Origin: Polaribacter sp. SA4-12
GTDB lineage: Bacteria > Bacteroidota > Bacteroidia > Flavobacteriales > Flavobacteriaceae
Reading direction: 5' to 3'
Assembly (NCBI RefSeq): GCF_002163675.1
Contig: NZ_CP019334.1
Span: 1,746,001 to 1,810,000, forward strand
Length of the DNA stretch: 64,000 nucleotides
Below are positions 22,184 to 30,560 of this stretch, piece after piece; position 1 is the stretch's first letter; each line of letters opens with the position of its first letter. The translations under genes were made by a program, and so were the position numbers. The notes under the pieces are model-generated. The model had not been told where the DNA came from, did not search any database, and saw nothing but the letters and a program-made list of their open reading frames with translations.

Positions 22184-22213
22184 CAAATTTAACTATATTT
22201 TTTAATTAACAAA
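22184..22213 (-). promoter_or_regulatory. Promoter of rpmE2
   Basis: On the minus strand: TTTG at 22213-22210, 18 bases, TAAATTTG at 22191-22184. A near-consensus Bacteroidota promoter. Confidence 0.7.
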
Positions 22214-22346
22214 TAATTATTTGACTTTTATTTGACCTAATAAATACATTAGTTACTTTTACACCTGCTTTTGTTGATGAATAGTGGTTTTTAACTGCTT
22301 TTTTGAATAAAAAAAAAGACAGAAAATAAATATAAAAAATTGAAAA

Positions 22347-23390
22347 ATGAAAAATAGTGCTGTACTTGTTTCTCTTTTAGCGTGTTTTATGCTAATTACT
22401 TCTTGTTCTGATGTCTATAAATTTAGCTTAGAACATAAAAAACAAACTACTTTAAACTCAACAATTAATGTTACTTTAAAAGAGAAGAAAGATAAAGCTA
22501 TAAATAGCGTCCAGTTTTTTGTAAACGGAAAAGAAATTTCTTCTGAAGGAGTTTCTGTTGATTTAAAAACGTCTGATTATGGTGTTGGAAAACATCAAAT
22601 TTCTGCATTGGTTTTTTATCCTGAAAAGACGAAAAAAGAAAATAGCTTTTTTGAAGTTTTAGCAAACAAAGCACCTGTTGTTTATGGCTACAATATTATT
22701 AATGAATATCCTCATGACACAAAAGCTTACACACAGGGTTTAGAATACTACAATGGTTTTTTATATGAAACTACAGGTCGTCATGGACAATCTACACTTA
22801 GAAAGGTTGAAATTAAAACAGGTAAAGTTTTACAACAAGTTTCGTTAGACAAAAAGTATTTTGGTGAAGGAATGACCATTTTTAACAATAAAATTTATTG
22901 GTTAACATGGCAAGGTAAAAAGGGTTTTGTCTATAATCTAGATACTTTTAAACAAGAAAAAGAATTTGCTTACAATAAGAGTGTAGAAGGTTGGGGTTTT
23001 ACGCATAACGATACAGACTTAATTAAATCTGATGGTACTCATAAAATTTGGTTTTTAGATGCAGAAACTCAAAAGGAAAAAAAATCGATACAAGTGTATA
23101 CTAACAAATATGCTGTTAAAGATTTAAATGAGTTAGAATTGATTAATGGAAAAATCTATGCCAATAAATATCAGCAAAATGCTATTGTTATTATAGATCC
23201 TGCAACTGGAATTGTTGAAGGAATTGCTAATTTAAAATCTTTGAAAAAAGAAATGGAAAAAACACAAAAGTTAGTTCCTCAAGATGAAGTTTTAAATGGA
23301 ATTGCTTTTGATGCTGAAAACAACAGATTGTTTGTTACAGGAAAACATTGGGGTAAATTATTTGAAATTGAATTGGTTAAAAAACAATAA
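22347..23390 (+). CDS. Glutaminyl-peptide cyclotransferase, lipoprotein
   Basis: A plant-type glutamine cyclotransferase (five-bladed propeller) that closes N-terminal glutamine to pyroglutamate. The 347-residue protein begins with a lipoprotein signal (MKNSAVLVSLLACFMLITSC, Cys20). Residues ~30-110 form a small strand-rich domain (VQFFVNGKEISSEG). The propeller follows from ~115 with the family landmarks YPHDTKAYTQGLEYYNGFLYETTGRHGQS, EGWGFTHNDTDL in part and DELNGIAF-type end (DEVLNGIAFDAENNRLFVTGK). It probably acts on exported proteins in the periplasm or at the surface. It is followed by a lipoprotein gene on the same strand. Confidence 0.9.
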   Translation: MKNSAVLVSLLACFMLITSCSDVYKFSLEHKKQTTLNSTINVTLKEKKDKAINSVQFFVNGKEISSEGVSVDLKTSDYGVGKHQISALVFYPEKTKKENSFFEVLANKAPVVYGYNIINEYPHDTKAYTQGLEYYNGFLYETTGRHGQSTLRKVEIKTGKVLQQVSLDKKYFGEGMTIFNNKIYWLTWQGKKGFVYNLDTFKQEKEFAYNKSVEGWGFTHNDTDLIKSDGTHKIWFLDAETQKEKKSIQVYTNKYAVKDLNELELINGKIYANKYQQNAIVIIDPATGIVEGIANLKSLKKEMEKTQKLVPQDEVLNGIAFDAENNRLFVTGKHWGKLFEIELVKKQ

Positions 23391-23440
23391 TTGACTTAAT
23401 AAAAAGTTCTATTTTTATATCATTAAATAAAAATGTCAGG

Positions 23441-23485
23441 TCGAGCGCAGTCGAGACCTAAATACAACCTCTCGACTGCGCTCGA
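23441..23485. repeat. GC-rich inverted repeat
   Basis: A perfect 15 bp inverted repeat, TCGAGCGCAGTCGAG and CTCGACTGCGCTCGA, with a 15-base loop. It is GC-rich in a very AT-rich setting and 20 bases before the start of the next gene. It matches a repeat type often seen in flavobacterial genomes. Confidence 0.7.
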
Positions 23486-23504
23486 GGAGACAGAAATTAA
23501 AACT

Positions 23505-25025
23505 ATGCGTTACTTTATTTCATTCATCATTTGTATTGCCTTTATTTCTATAAGTTCTTGTAATAGAAAAGACTTTAATACGGTACTTAGTTCTGGAAAA
23601 TTACAGTTTTCTAAAGACACCGTTTATTTAGATACTGTGTTCACAAATATTGGTTCTGCAACTTATAATTTAAAAGTGTATAACCGTGGAAGTAATGCTA
23701 TTACAATTCCTAATATTAAATTAGAAAACGGAACGAATTCTAACTACAGATTAAATGTTGATGGAATTCCTGGTAAAGAATTTACAAATATTGATATTTT
23801 AGAGAAAGACAGTATTTTTATTTTTATTGAAACAACCATTAACGCAGGTAACATTATAGATCCTTTATATACAGACAAAATTTTATTTGATACTGGAGAT
23901 ACTCAACAAAATGTAGATTTAGTAACTCTAGTACAAGATGCTAATTTTATTTTTCCTGGTAAAAATGCTATTACAATGAAAGTTGATAGTCTTACTTTAG
24001 ATGGACAACCAACAACTTTAAAAGGTCGTTTTTTAACGGATACCGAATTAACTTTTACTAACGCGAAGCCAACAGTTATTTATGGTTTTGCTGCTGTACC
24101 TGCAAATAAAACACTAACAATTGAAGCTGGATCTAGAGTTCATTTTCATAATAATTCTGGTTTAATTGTAGACAATAAAGCTTCTTTAAAAGTAAACGGA
24201 ACCTTAACTGAAAAAGTGATTTTTGAAGGAGATCGTTTAGAACATTCTTTTAGTGAAACTGCCGGACAATGGGGAACTATTTGGATGCGTGCTGGAAGTT
24301 TAGACAACGAAATGAATCATACCATTATTAAAAATGGAATAATTGGAGTTTTAGTTGATAGTATTGGAACCCCTTCTACTCCAACTTTAAAACTTAAAAA
24401 TACTGAGATTTACAATCACTCTAGTTATGGTATTTTAGGTAGAGAAACAAATATTGAAGCTCATAATGTAGTTATTGGTAATGCTGGTCAGGCTTCTTTA
24501 GCAGCAACCATTGGAGGAACTTACAACTTTACGCATAGTACTTTTGCAAACTTTTGGAATAGTAGTTTACGCCAATTACCTGCGGTTTTAGTCAATAACT
24601 TTTTCTCTTATACAGATGATACAGGACAAGAAATTATTGAAACTAGAAATTTACAAGCAGCAAACTTTACCAATTGTATTTTTGATGGAAACAACAATAT
24701 CGAATTTGTGTTGGATAAAGTTGATGCCGGTGGACTTTTTAACTACAACGTTAGTAATTCGATGATTCAATTTACTGACACAAATGATTCTTATAAAGAT
24801 AATACTGAGATGGATTTCACTTCTTCTTTTTATCAGAATGTCATTTTAAACGGTAAATCTCATTTTAGAGATACTCAAATGAATGATTTTATTATTGGCG
24901 AAGAATCTGACGCGATAAACAAAGCAAAAGCAACGATATTTTCTACAGATATTTTAGAAGTTGATAGAAGTGCAACTCCTGATATTGGAGCGTATCAACA
25001 TATTACTTTTGAAGTAGAAAAGTAA
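23505..25025 (+). CDS. Beta-helix lipoprotein with choice-of-anchor Q end
   Basis: A 506-residue surface or periplasmic protein. The ATG at 23505 begins a lipoprotein signal (MRYFISFIICIAFISISSC, Cys19); the longer open frame upstream is only repeat sequence. The central part (~190-450) shows right-handed parallel beta-helix spacing: ANKTLTIEAGSRVHFHNNSGL, WGTIWMRAGS, NHTIIKNGIIGV and NTEIYNHSSYGILG. The C-terminus TPDIGAYQH is the end motif of choice-of-anchor Q proteins. No catalytic residues for a polysaccharide lyase can be recognised. It is downstream of the glutaminyl cyclase and perhaps in one transcript with it, with the GC-rich hairpin between. Confidence 0.78.
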   Translation: MRYFISFIICIAFISISSCNRKDFNTVLSSGKLQFSKDTVYLDTVFTNIGSATYNLKVYNRGSNAITIPNIKLENGTNSNYRLNVDGIPGKEFTNIDILEKDSIFIFIETTINAGNIIDPLYTDKILFDTGDTQQNVDLVTLVQDANFIFPGKNAITMKVDSLTLDGQPTTLKGRFLTDTELTFTNAKPTVIYGFAAVPANKTLTIEAGSRVHFHNNSGLIVDNKASLKVNGTLTEKVIFEGDRLEHSFSETAGQWGTIWMRAGSLDNEMNHTIIKNGIIGVLVDSIGTPSTPTLKLKNTEIYNHSSYGILGRETNIEAHNVVIGNAGQASLAATIGGTYNFTHSTFANFWNSSLRQLPAVLVNNFFSYTDDTGQEIIETRNLQAANFTNCIFDGNNNIEFVLDKVDAGGLFNYNVSNSMIQFTDTNDSYKDNTEMDFTSSFYQNVILNGKSHFRDTQMNDFIIGEESDAINKAKATIFSTDILEVDRSATPDIGAYQHITFEVEK

Positions 25026-25048
25026 TAAACTTCTGTTCTTAAAATATA

Positions 25049-25073
25049 GATTCCTGTTTTTCACAGGAATATC
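25049..25073. repeat. Short palindromic repeat (GATTCCTG type), copy 3
   Basis: GATTCCTGTTTTTCACAGGAATATC between convergent genes. Stem ATTCCTGT/ACAGGAAT; may also aid termination. Confidence 0.5.
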
Positions 25074-25096
25074 AAAATTGCAAAAATCAGCAATAA

Positions 25097-26377
25097 TTAC
25101 TTTTTATAAACAACTCCGTTTTTCATTACAAAAACAACGTTTTCCATTGTAGAAATATTTTTTGTCGGGTCATCATCTACTGCAATAATATCTGCAAAAA
25201 AACCTTTTTGTATTTGTCCGATTTCGGTCTCCATTTTTAGCAACATCGCATTTGTAATAGTAGCAGATTGAATGGTTTCCATTGCAGGCATTCCAGCTTC
25301 TACCATAAAACCAAACTCTTTACCATTATTTCCGTGTTTAAAAACGCCTGCATCCGTTCCAAAAGCAATTCCAACTCCTTTTTTATACGCTCTTGCAAAA
25401 GTCCCTTGTATTTGTGGACCAACTGCCAACGCTTTAGGAACTACAATATCTGGGTAAAAACCTTTAATTTTCGCTTTCTCCTCCACTTCTTTTCCTGCTG
25501 TAATTGTTGGCACTAAATAAGCATTGTGCTTTTTCATGAGTTCCATAGTTTTATCACTCATATATGTTCCGTGTTCAATTGTTTTTACTCCACCAACAAT
25601 TGCTCTTCGCATTCCTTCATCTCCATGAGCATGTGCAGCAACATGCATTCCGTAATCTTTTGCAGTATCGCAAATTGCTTTTATTTCTTCAATTGTAAAT
25701 TGTGGATTATCTCCAGATTTCGCAACACTTAAAACTCCACCTGTTGCTGTTATTTTAATACAATCTGCTCCGTTTTTATAACGCTGACGAACTGCTTTCT
25801 TTGCATCTTCAACAGAATTTACAATACCTTCTTTTGGACCAGGATTCCCAATTAACTTTCTACTACTACCATTTGTAGGATCTGCATGACCACCAGTTGT
25901 TGCCAAAGATTTACCCGCAGTAAAAACTCTTGGACCAGGAATTTTACCTGCATTAATTGCATTCCTAATTGAAATATTTACTCCCGTTCCACCTAAATCT
26001 CTAACGGTTGTAAAACCATTTAATAAAGTAGATTTTGCAAAACCTACCGAATTAAAAGCAACATCAGATTCATTTAAAATATAATTATTTAATCTGGTGT
26101 TTTTACCAAACTCTTTCTCAATATGCACATGGAAATCAATTAAACCAGGCATTACAACCTTGTCTTTTAAATCAATCGTTTTTGCGGTTCTGCTTTTTGG
26201 CATAATATATCCGTCAAAAACCTCAACAATTTTATCTCCTTGAACCAAAATTGTTTTTTTAGAATGAATTTTTCCTGATTTGGTATCAATTAATTTTCCA
26301 CATAAAATATACGATGATTGAGCAATTGAACTTTGCGCGAAAAGAATGACTAATAAAAGAAGTAATGATTTTTTCAT
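25097..26377 (-). CDS. Exported amidohydrolase (Xaa-Pro/imidazolonepropionase-like)
   Basis: A 426-residue metal-dependent hydrolase of the amidohydrolase superfamily. A signal peptide (MKKSLLLLLVILFAQSSIAQ) sends it to the periplasm. Metal ligands are His83 and His85 in DFHVH, Lys208 (probably carboxylated) in CIKITATGG, His249 in AAHAHG, His269 in IEHGTY and Asp342 in FGTDAG, a complete binuclear site. Related enzymes hydrolyse Xaa-Pro or other cyclic amide dipeptides; the substrate cannot be read from sequence. It is monocistronic and converges with the preceding gene. Confidence 0.88.
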   Translation of the reverse strand: MKKSLLLLLVILFAQSSIAQSSYILCGKLIDTKSGKIHSKKTILVQGDKIVEVFDGYIMPKSRTAKTIDLKDKVVMPGLIDFHVHIEKEFGKNTRLNNYILNESDVAFNSVGFAKSTLLNGFTTVRDLGGTGVNISIRNAINAGKIPGPRVFTAGKSLATTGGHADPTNGSSRKLIGNPGPKEGIVNSVEDAKKAVRQRYKNGADCIKITATGGVLSVAKSGDNPQFTIEEIKAICDTAKDYGMHVAAHAHGDEGMRRAIVGGVKTIEHGTYMSDKTMELMKKHNAYLVPTITAGKEVEEKAKIKGFYPDIVVPKALAVGPQIQGTFARAYKKGVGIAFGTDAGVFKHGNNGKEFGFMVEAGMPAMETIQSATITNAMLLKMETEIGQIQKGFFADIIAVDDDPTKNISTMENVVFVMKNGVVYKK

Positions 26378-26441
26378 TTGATAAAATTTAGTCTTTAAAT
26401 GTATGAAAAATTGAGTAGATTGCTTCTTTAAAATTTTAGGA

Positions 26442-27122
26442 ATGAAAAACGTAGTTATAACAGGAACTAGCAGAGGAATTGGTTTTGAACTTGCTAAACA
26501 GTTTGCAGAAAAAGGACATCAGGTTTTAGCTTTGTCTAGAAACACAAAACCTTTACAAGACTTTAATCATAAAAACATTACTGTAATTTCTGTTGATTTA
26601 TCTGTTAATTCTGATTTACAGAAAGTAACAGACTTCATTAAAAACGACTGGAAACACGTTGATATTTTAATCAATAATGCGGGGAAATTAATCAACAAGC
26701 CTTTTACAGATTTATCTTCGGATGATTTTTTAGAAGTCTACAAAGTAAATGTTTTTGCAGTTGCAGAATTGACTAAATTAATGATTCCGTTTATGAAAAA
26801 AGGAAGTCATGTTGTTACCGTAAGTTCTATGGGAGGAATTCAAGGAAGTATGAAATTTCCTGGTTTAGCAGCTTATTCATCTGCAAAAGGAGCAGTAATT
26901 ACATTATCAGAATTATTAGCAGAAGAATACAAAGAGCAACAAATTGCTTTTAATGTTTTAGCTTTAGGTGCTGTACAAACAGAAATGTTAGCAGAAGCTT
27001 TCCCTGATTACAAAGCACCACTTTCTGCGTCAGAAATGGCTAATTATATCTTTGATTTTTCTTTAACAGGAAATAAATTTTATAACGGAAAAGTATTACA
27101 AGTTTCTTCTACAACTCCGTAA
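26442..27122 (+). CDS. SDR-family oxidoreductase
   Basis: A 226-residue classical short-chain dehydrogenase/reductase, cytosolic. The NAD(P) motif is GTSRGIG (residues 7-13), NNAG is at about 80, the catalytic Ser is in VSSMGG and the YxxxK is intact as YSSAK. This contrasts with the degenerate SDR at 747-1523. It is slightly short and lacks the longer C-terminal lobe. It is followed after 11 bases by an SprT-like gene starting with TTG, so the two are likely co-transcribed. The substrate is unknown. Confidence 0.88.
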   Translation: MKNVVITGTSRGIGFELAKQFAEKGHQVLALSRNTKPLQDFNHKNITVISVDLSVNSDLQKVTDFIKNDWKHVDILINNAGKLINKPFTDLSSDDFLEVYKVNVFAVAELTKLMIPFMKKGSHVVTVSSMGGIQGSMKFPGLAAYSSAKGAVITLSELLAEEYKEQQIAFNVLALGAVQTEMLAEAFPDYKAPLSASEMANYIFDFSLTGNKFYNGKVLQVSSTTP

Positions 27123-27133
27123 AAAACTAGAAA

Positions 27134-27727
27134 TTGAATTCAGATTACCAAAACTTCATTCCACCAAAAGCAATTCCTTTTGTTCAATTTTTAATTGACA
27201 AACATTCGTTTGATTTAAAAATTGTAAACCAAAGACAAACAAAACATGGCGATTTTAGAAGTTTACCAAATGGGCGATTTCAAATTACGGTAAATAATAA
27301 CCTTAACCAATATCAATTTTTATTGACATTAGTACATGAAATTGCACATCATGTTACGCATCAAAAATTTGGAAGAGTACAACCACACGGAAAAGAATGG
27401 AAAACAGTTTTTCAACATTTAATGCTGCCTTTTTTACGTCCTGAAATTTATCCAATGGAAATGCTTCCTCATTTAGCAAATTATTTTAAGAACCCAAAAG
27501 CAAGTACAGATGCTGATGTTAATTTATCTTTAGTTTTAAGAGGAAATGTAGCCGAAGAAGGAAAAAGCTTTATTTTTGATATTCCTTTTGGTGGTTTTTT
27601 CGAATTTAAAAGCACTATCTATAAAAGAGGAAATAAAAGAAGAACAAGATTTGAATGTTTAAATATGAATAATAATAAAGTATATTTATTCAATCAAAAT
27701 GTAGAAATTAAAGAATACAAATCATAA
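27134..27727 (+). CDS. SprT-like zinc metalloprotein
   Basis: A 197-residue protein of the SprT/Spartan-like family. The zinc-binding HExxH is His68-Glu69-x-x-His72 (LVHEIAHHVTH) with His85 (PHGKEWK) as the likely third ligand. The C-terminal part (GNKRRTRFECLNMNN) keeps the shape of the SprT ribbon but not its Cys pairs. The only start that keeps the conserved N-terminus is TTG at 27134; the next ATG (~27246) would cut off a third of the domain before HExxH. It follows the SDR gene by 11 bases. Possible role: protease acting on DNA-bound proteins; unproven for this bacterial branch. Confidence 0.82.
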   Translation: MNSDYQNFIPPKAIPFVQFLIDKHSFDLKIVNQRQTKHGDFRSLPNGRFQITVNNNLNQYQFLLTLVHEIAHHVTHQKFGRVQPHGKEWKTVFQHLMLPFLRPEIYPMEMLPHLANYFKNPKASTDADVNLSLVLRGNVAEEGKSFIFDIPFGGFFEFKSTIYKRGNKRRTRFECLNMNNNKVYLFNQNVEIKEYKS

Positions 27728-27738
27728 TTATTTAAAAT

Positions 27739-27768
27739 AAAAAAAGCATCCAAATGGATGCTTTTTTT
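27739..27768. terminator. Bidirectional terminator
   Basis: AAAAAGCATCCA, AA, TGGATGCTTTTT stem between convergent genes, with T runs on both strands. Confidence 0.8.
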
Positions 27769-27769
27769 A

Positions 27770-29251
27770 TTATTTATTTCTCTTTATAAAAAGCGTATCT
27801 AAATTCATTTCAGTTTGAAGCCAAGTTCGTAACTCTCTTTCTTTCGGGCTGATAATACTATCTGGTAAACTAATGTTCCATTTAATAATTACTTGAGGAA
27901 TTGTATCTATTTTGATAAAATCTTTAGAAGATAATACATTCGCAAATCCGATTTCTTCAATTTCATTATATCTAATTTTAGCATCCTTAGAAATTCTACT
28001 AAAAGCAATTACTTTTTGATTGCTATTATTTGCATCTTGTTCAATTCTTGTATTTAATTCAGAAATGGTTCCTTGTAAATCTTCGATTTGCTTTTGCAAA
28101 CCAGCAATAATATTCTTACTCTCAGTTAATTCTTGCCTTTTTTCGTTATACGCTGTCGTAATTAAATCGAAACTCTTTGTATCACTTCCTTTTATATCTA
28201 ATTTAAAATCCTTTATATTTTTATATTGATCATTATTTCTCAGTTGATTATACAAAGCATTCACTGTACTTTCTGGAACTTCATTAAAAAAGTTAAGCTT
28301 AAGAGTTTTATCCGAAATTGAAGGTTCGTGTTCTATTAATTGTAACTGTGTAATTGTTTTAATTTCTGTATTTACAAACTTCTTTAATTCTGAAGTCATT
28401 CTACTTTCATCTAAAGCAGTAATAAATGTATAAAAAGCAGGAATCATCACAGCAATACCTACTACTGTAGCTATTGTAGCATATCGTTTTCTCTTAGCAG
28501 CATTAGCGTATTTATGCATTGGAAAACTTAACAGTTTTAATACTAAAAATGTTGCTAAGGCAATAAATATGGTATTAATAGTAAACAAATACATCGCACC
28601 TAGTGCATATGTAAAACCAATGGAATCACCAGAAAAACCTTTTGCTAATCCATAACCAGCAGTACATAAAGGAGGCATTAAAGCTGTAGCAATTGCAACT
28701 CCAAAAATCACAGACGCAACTGTTCCTTTTTTTGTTCTGGCAACCATTAACGCTAAACCACCAAAAAAAGCAATTAACACATCTCTAATATCTGGTTTCG
28801 TTCTACCTAATAGCTCTGAAGTATCCTCACTTAATGGAAAAAAATAGAAAAACACAAATGATGCTAACAGACTTAAAACAATCATTGTAGCAAGGTTTAT
28901 TGCAGACTTTTTGAAAACCTCAATATCATTAATTGCAAAAGCACTTCCAATACCTAAAATCGGCCCCATTAAAGGCGAAATTAACATGGCACCAATAACA
29001 ACAGCTGTTGAATTTGCATTTAAACCTATAGAAGCCACAAAGACTGCAAAAATAAGAATCCATGCTGTAGCTCCTTTAAAAGGAATATCTGCTTTAATAG
29101 CTTCTATTGTAGCCTCATGATCTGTATCATCTCTAAAATCTAAAAGTTCTTTTAAATATTTTTTGACACTTGTAAACAAACCTTTGGCATCGTTTTTTAA
29201 TTCTTGCTTAGATTGTTTTACAGAATCATCATTTACATTATTTTCTTCCAT
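27770..29251 (-). CDS. DUF389 membrane protein
   Basis: A 493-residue protein with an N-terminal DUF389 domain (TIGR00341-type) of about seven membrane helices (~65-290: GLNANSTAVVIGAMLISPLMGPILG is the family signature, split here over two helices) and a C-terminal soluble half with a coiled coil (NIIAGLQKQIEDLQGTISEL, ~390-415). The start chosen is the ATG at 29251 (MEENNVND); the 13 codons upstream overlap a region that is duplicated at 29555, which is non-coding there. Function unknown; the soluble part may face the periplasm. Confidence 0.85.
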   Translation of the reverse strand: MEENNVNDDSVKQSKQELKNDAKGLFTSVKKYLKELLDFRDDTDHEATIEAIKADIPFKGATAWILIFAVFVASIGLNANSTAVVIGAMLISPLMGPILGIGSAFAINDIEVFKKSAINLATMIVLSLLASFVFFYFFPLSEDTSELLGRTKPDIRDVLIAFFGGLALMVARTKKGTVASVIFGVAIATALMPPLCTAGYGLAKGFSGDSIGFTYALGAMYLFTINTIFIALATFLVLKLLSFPMHKYANAAKRKRYATIATVVGIAVMIPAFYTFITALDESRMTSELKKFVNTEIKTITQLQLIEHEPSISDKTLKLNFFNEVPESTVNALYNQLRNNDQYKNIKDFKLDIKGSDTKSFDLITTAYNEKRQELTESKNIIAGLQKQIEDLQGTISELNTRIEQDANNSNQKVIAFSRISKDAKIRYNEIEEIGFANVLSSKDFIKIDTIPQVIIKWNISLPDSIISPKERELRTWLQTEMNLDTLFIKRNK

Positions 29252-29332
29252 CAAAGTATAAAATTTAAAATAATCAGGGGAAAGATACAAAAAATTAAAA
29301 ACGACCGTAAAACAGCGTTCATTTTTTTGAAT

Positions 29333-29365
29333 AAAAAAAGCTTCACAAAATTGTGAAGCTTTTTA
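29333..29365 (-). terminator. Terminator of tRNA-Lys copy 1
   Basis: AAAAAGCTTCACAA/TTGTGAAGCTTTTT stem directly after the tRNA on the minus strand, then seven T. It is duplicated with the tRNA. Confidence 0.85.
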
Positions 29366-29367
29366 AG

Positions 29368-29440
29368 TGACCGGGCTGGGGCTCGAACCCAGGACCCTCT
29401 CCTTAAAAGGGAGATGCTCTACCAACTGAGCTACCAGGTC
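29368..29440 (-). tRNA. tRNA-Lys (anticodon TTT), copy 1
   Basis: 73-base cloverleaf. Anticodon stem TCTCC/GGAGA with loop CTTTTAA gives anticodon TTT; D stem GCTC/GAGC; T stem CTGGG/CCCAG with TTCGAGC loop. The acceptor stem GACCTGG/CCCGGTC has one mismatch, U5 against C68. CCA is not encoded. Confidence 0.93.
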
Positions 29441-29622
29441 ATTATTTGCTTTTAAGCGGCTGCAAATATATACTTTATTTTAGAACAAACAAATTTACTT
29501 CACTTCTTCTTTAAAATTATTTACAAAACCTTAAATAACATTATTTTAGTCCTTTTAAATAATCAGACAAAAGGTACAAAAAATTAAAAATGACATTAAA
29601 ACAGCGTTCATTTTTTTTGAAT

Positions 29623-29655
29623 AAAAAAAGCTTCACAAAATTGTGAAGCTTTTTA
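29623..29655 (-). terminator. Terminator of tRNA-Lys copy 2
   Basis: Same 14 bp stem as at 29333, in the duplicated unit. Confidence 0.85.
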
Positions 29656-29657
29656 AG

Positions 29658-29730
29658 TGACCGGGCTGGGGCTCGAACCCAGGACCCTCTCCTTAAAAGG
29701 GAGATGCTCTACCAACTGAGCTACCAGGTC
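29658..29730 (-). tRNA. tRNA-Lys (anticodon TTT), copy 2
   Basis: Identical in sequence to copy 1 and 290 bases upstream of it in the transcribed direction, with the same U5-C68 mismatch. Each copy has its own terminator, so they are probably separate transcripts. Confidence 0.93.
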
Positions 29731-29789
29731 ATTATTTGCTTTTAAGCGGCTGCAAATATATACTTTATTTCAGAACAAAAAAAATATTT

Positions 29790-30557
29790 TTATTTTTTTT
29801 CATTTAAATATGCCTCTCTAACTTTCTTAAATAAATTAGAAGAATACACAAAATCTACAACAGCCTCATTATCAGTTTTAAATATATCTTCACTACTACC
29901 TTCCCATGCTTTTCTACCATCTCTTAAAAAAACTATTTTTTCTCCAATTTCCATTACAGAATTCATGTCATGGGTATTAATTACGGTTGTAATCTTATAT
30001 TCTTCTGTAATTTCTTGAATTAGTTTATCTATTACAATAGCTGTTCGAGGATCTAAACCAGAATTAGGTTCATCACAAAACAAGTATTTAGGATTCATAA
30101 CAATTGCTCTTGCAATTGCAACCCTTTTTTGCATTCCTCCAGATAATTCTGCTGGTAGTTTTTTATTTGAATTTTCAAGATTGACTCTCTTTAAGACAAC
30201 ATTTACACGGGCTAACATTTCTTCATGCGTTTGTTTTGTAAACATCTTTAAAGGAAACATTACATTATCTTCTACTGTTTGAGAATCAAATAATGCACTT
30301 CCTTGAAAAACCATTCCGATTTCTTGCCTCCATTGTTGCTTTTCGTTTTCGGTAAATTTTGTATTAATTCTTCCATCAAAAGAAACGGTTCCCTCTTCTG
30401 GAGTATGTAAACCAATTAATGATTTTAAAAACACTGTTTTACCAGAACCACTTTCACCAATTATTAAACTTGTTTCTCCTGCAAGAAAAGTAGCTGAAAT
30501 GCCTTTTAACACTTTTACTTCTCCAAATCCTTTATGTAAATTATTTACTTCTATCAT
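29790..30557 (-). CDS. MlaF-type ABC transporter ATPase
   Basis: A 255-residue ATP-binding subunit of the MlaF/Mkl lipid transporter class. Walker A is GESGSGKT (~36-43), the signature is LSGGMQKRVAIARA, Walker B is YLFCDEP and the switch His is in INTHDM. With the permease gene four bases upstream it should form the inner-membrane core that moves phospholipids or similar lipids between membranes. The MCE substrate-binding protein is not in the window. The tRNA-Lys pair lies just downstream on the same strand. Confidence 0.9.
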   Translation of the reverse strand: MIEVNNLHKGFGEVKVLKGISATFLAGETSLIIGESGSGKTVFLKSLIGLHTPEEGTVSFDGRINTKFTENEKQQWRQEIGMVFQGSALFDSQTVEDNVMFPLKMFTKQTHEEMLARVNVVLKRVNLENSNKKLPAELSGGMQKRVAIARAIVMNPKYLFCDEPNSGLDPRTAIVIDKLIQEITEEYKITTVINTHDMNSVMEIGEKIVFLRDGRKAWEGSSEDIFKTDNEAVVDFVYSSNLFKKVREAYLNEKK

Positions 30558-30560
30558 TTG

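Larger units (their letters stand above)
29555..29780. repeat. Tandem duplication carrying tRNA-Lys
   Basis: The segment ~29265-29490 is repeated with a 290 bp period. It covers the flanking AATCAG...ACAAAAAATTAAAAA region, the terminator, the tRNA and the downstream GCGGCTGCAAATATATACTT box. The tRNAs are identical and the flanks differ at only a few positions, so the event is fairly recent. Confidence 0.8.

Noticed and set aside
29265..29780. tRNA duplication as the attachment site of an integrated element
   Set aside because: The interval between copies is only 290 bp and holds no genes; whole units are repeated rather than a tRNA 3' end.
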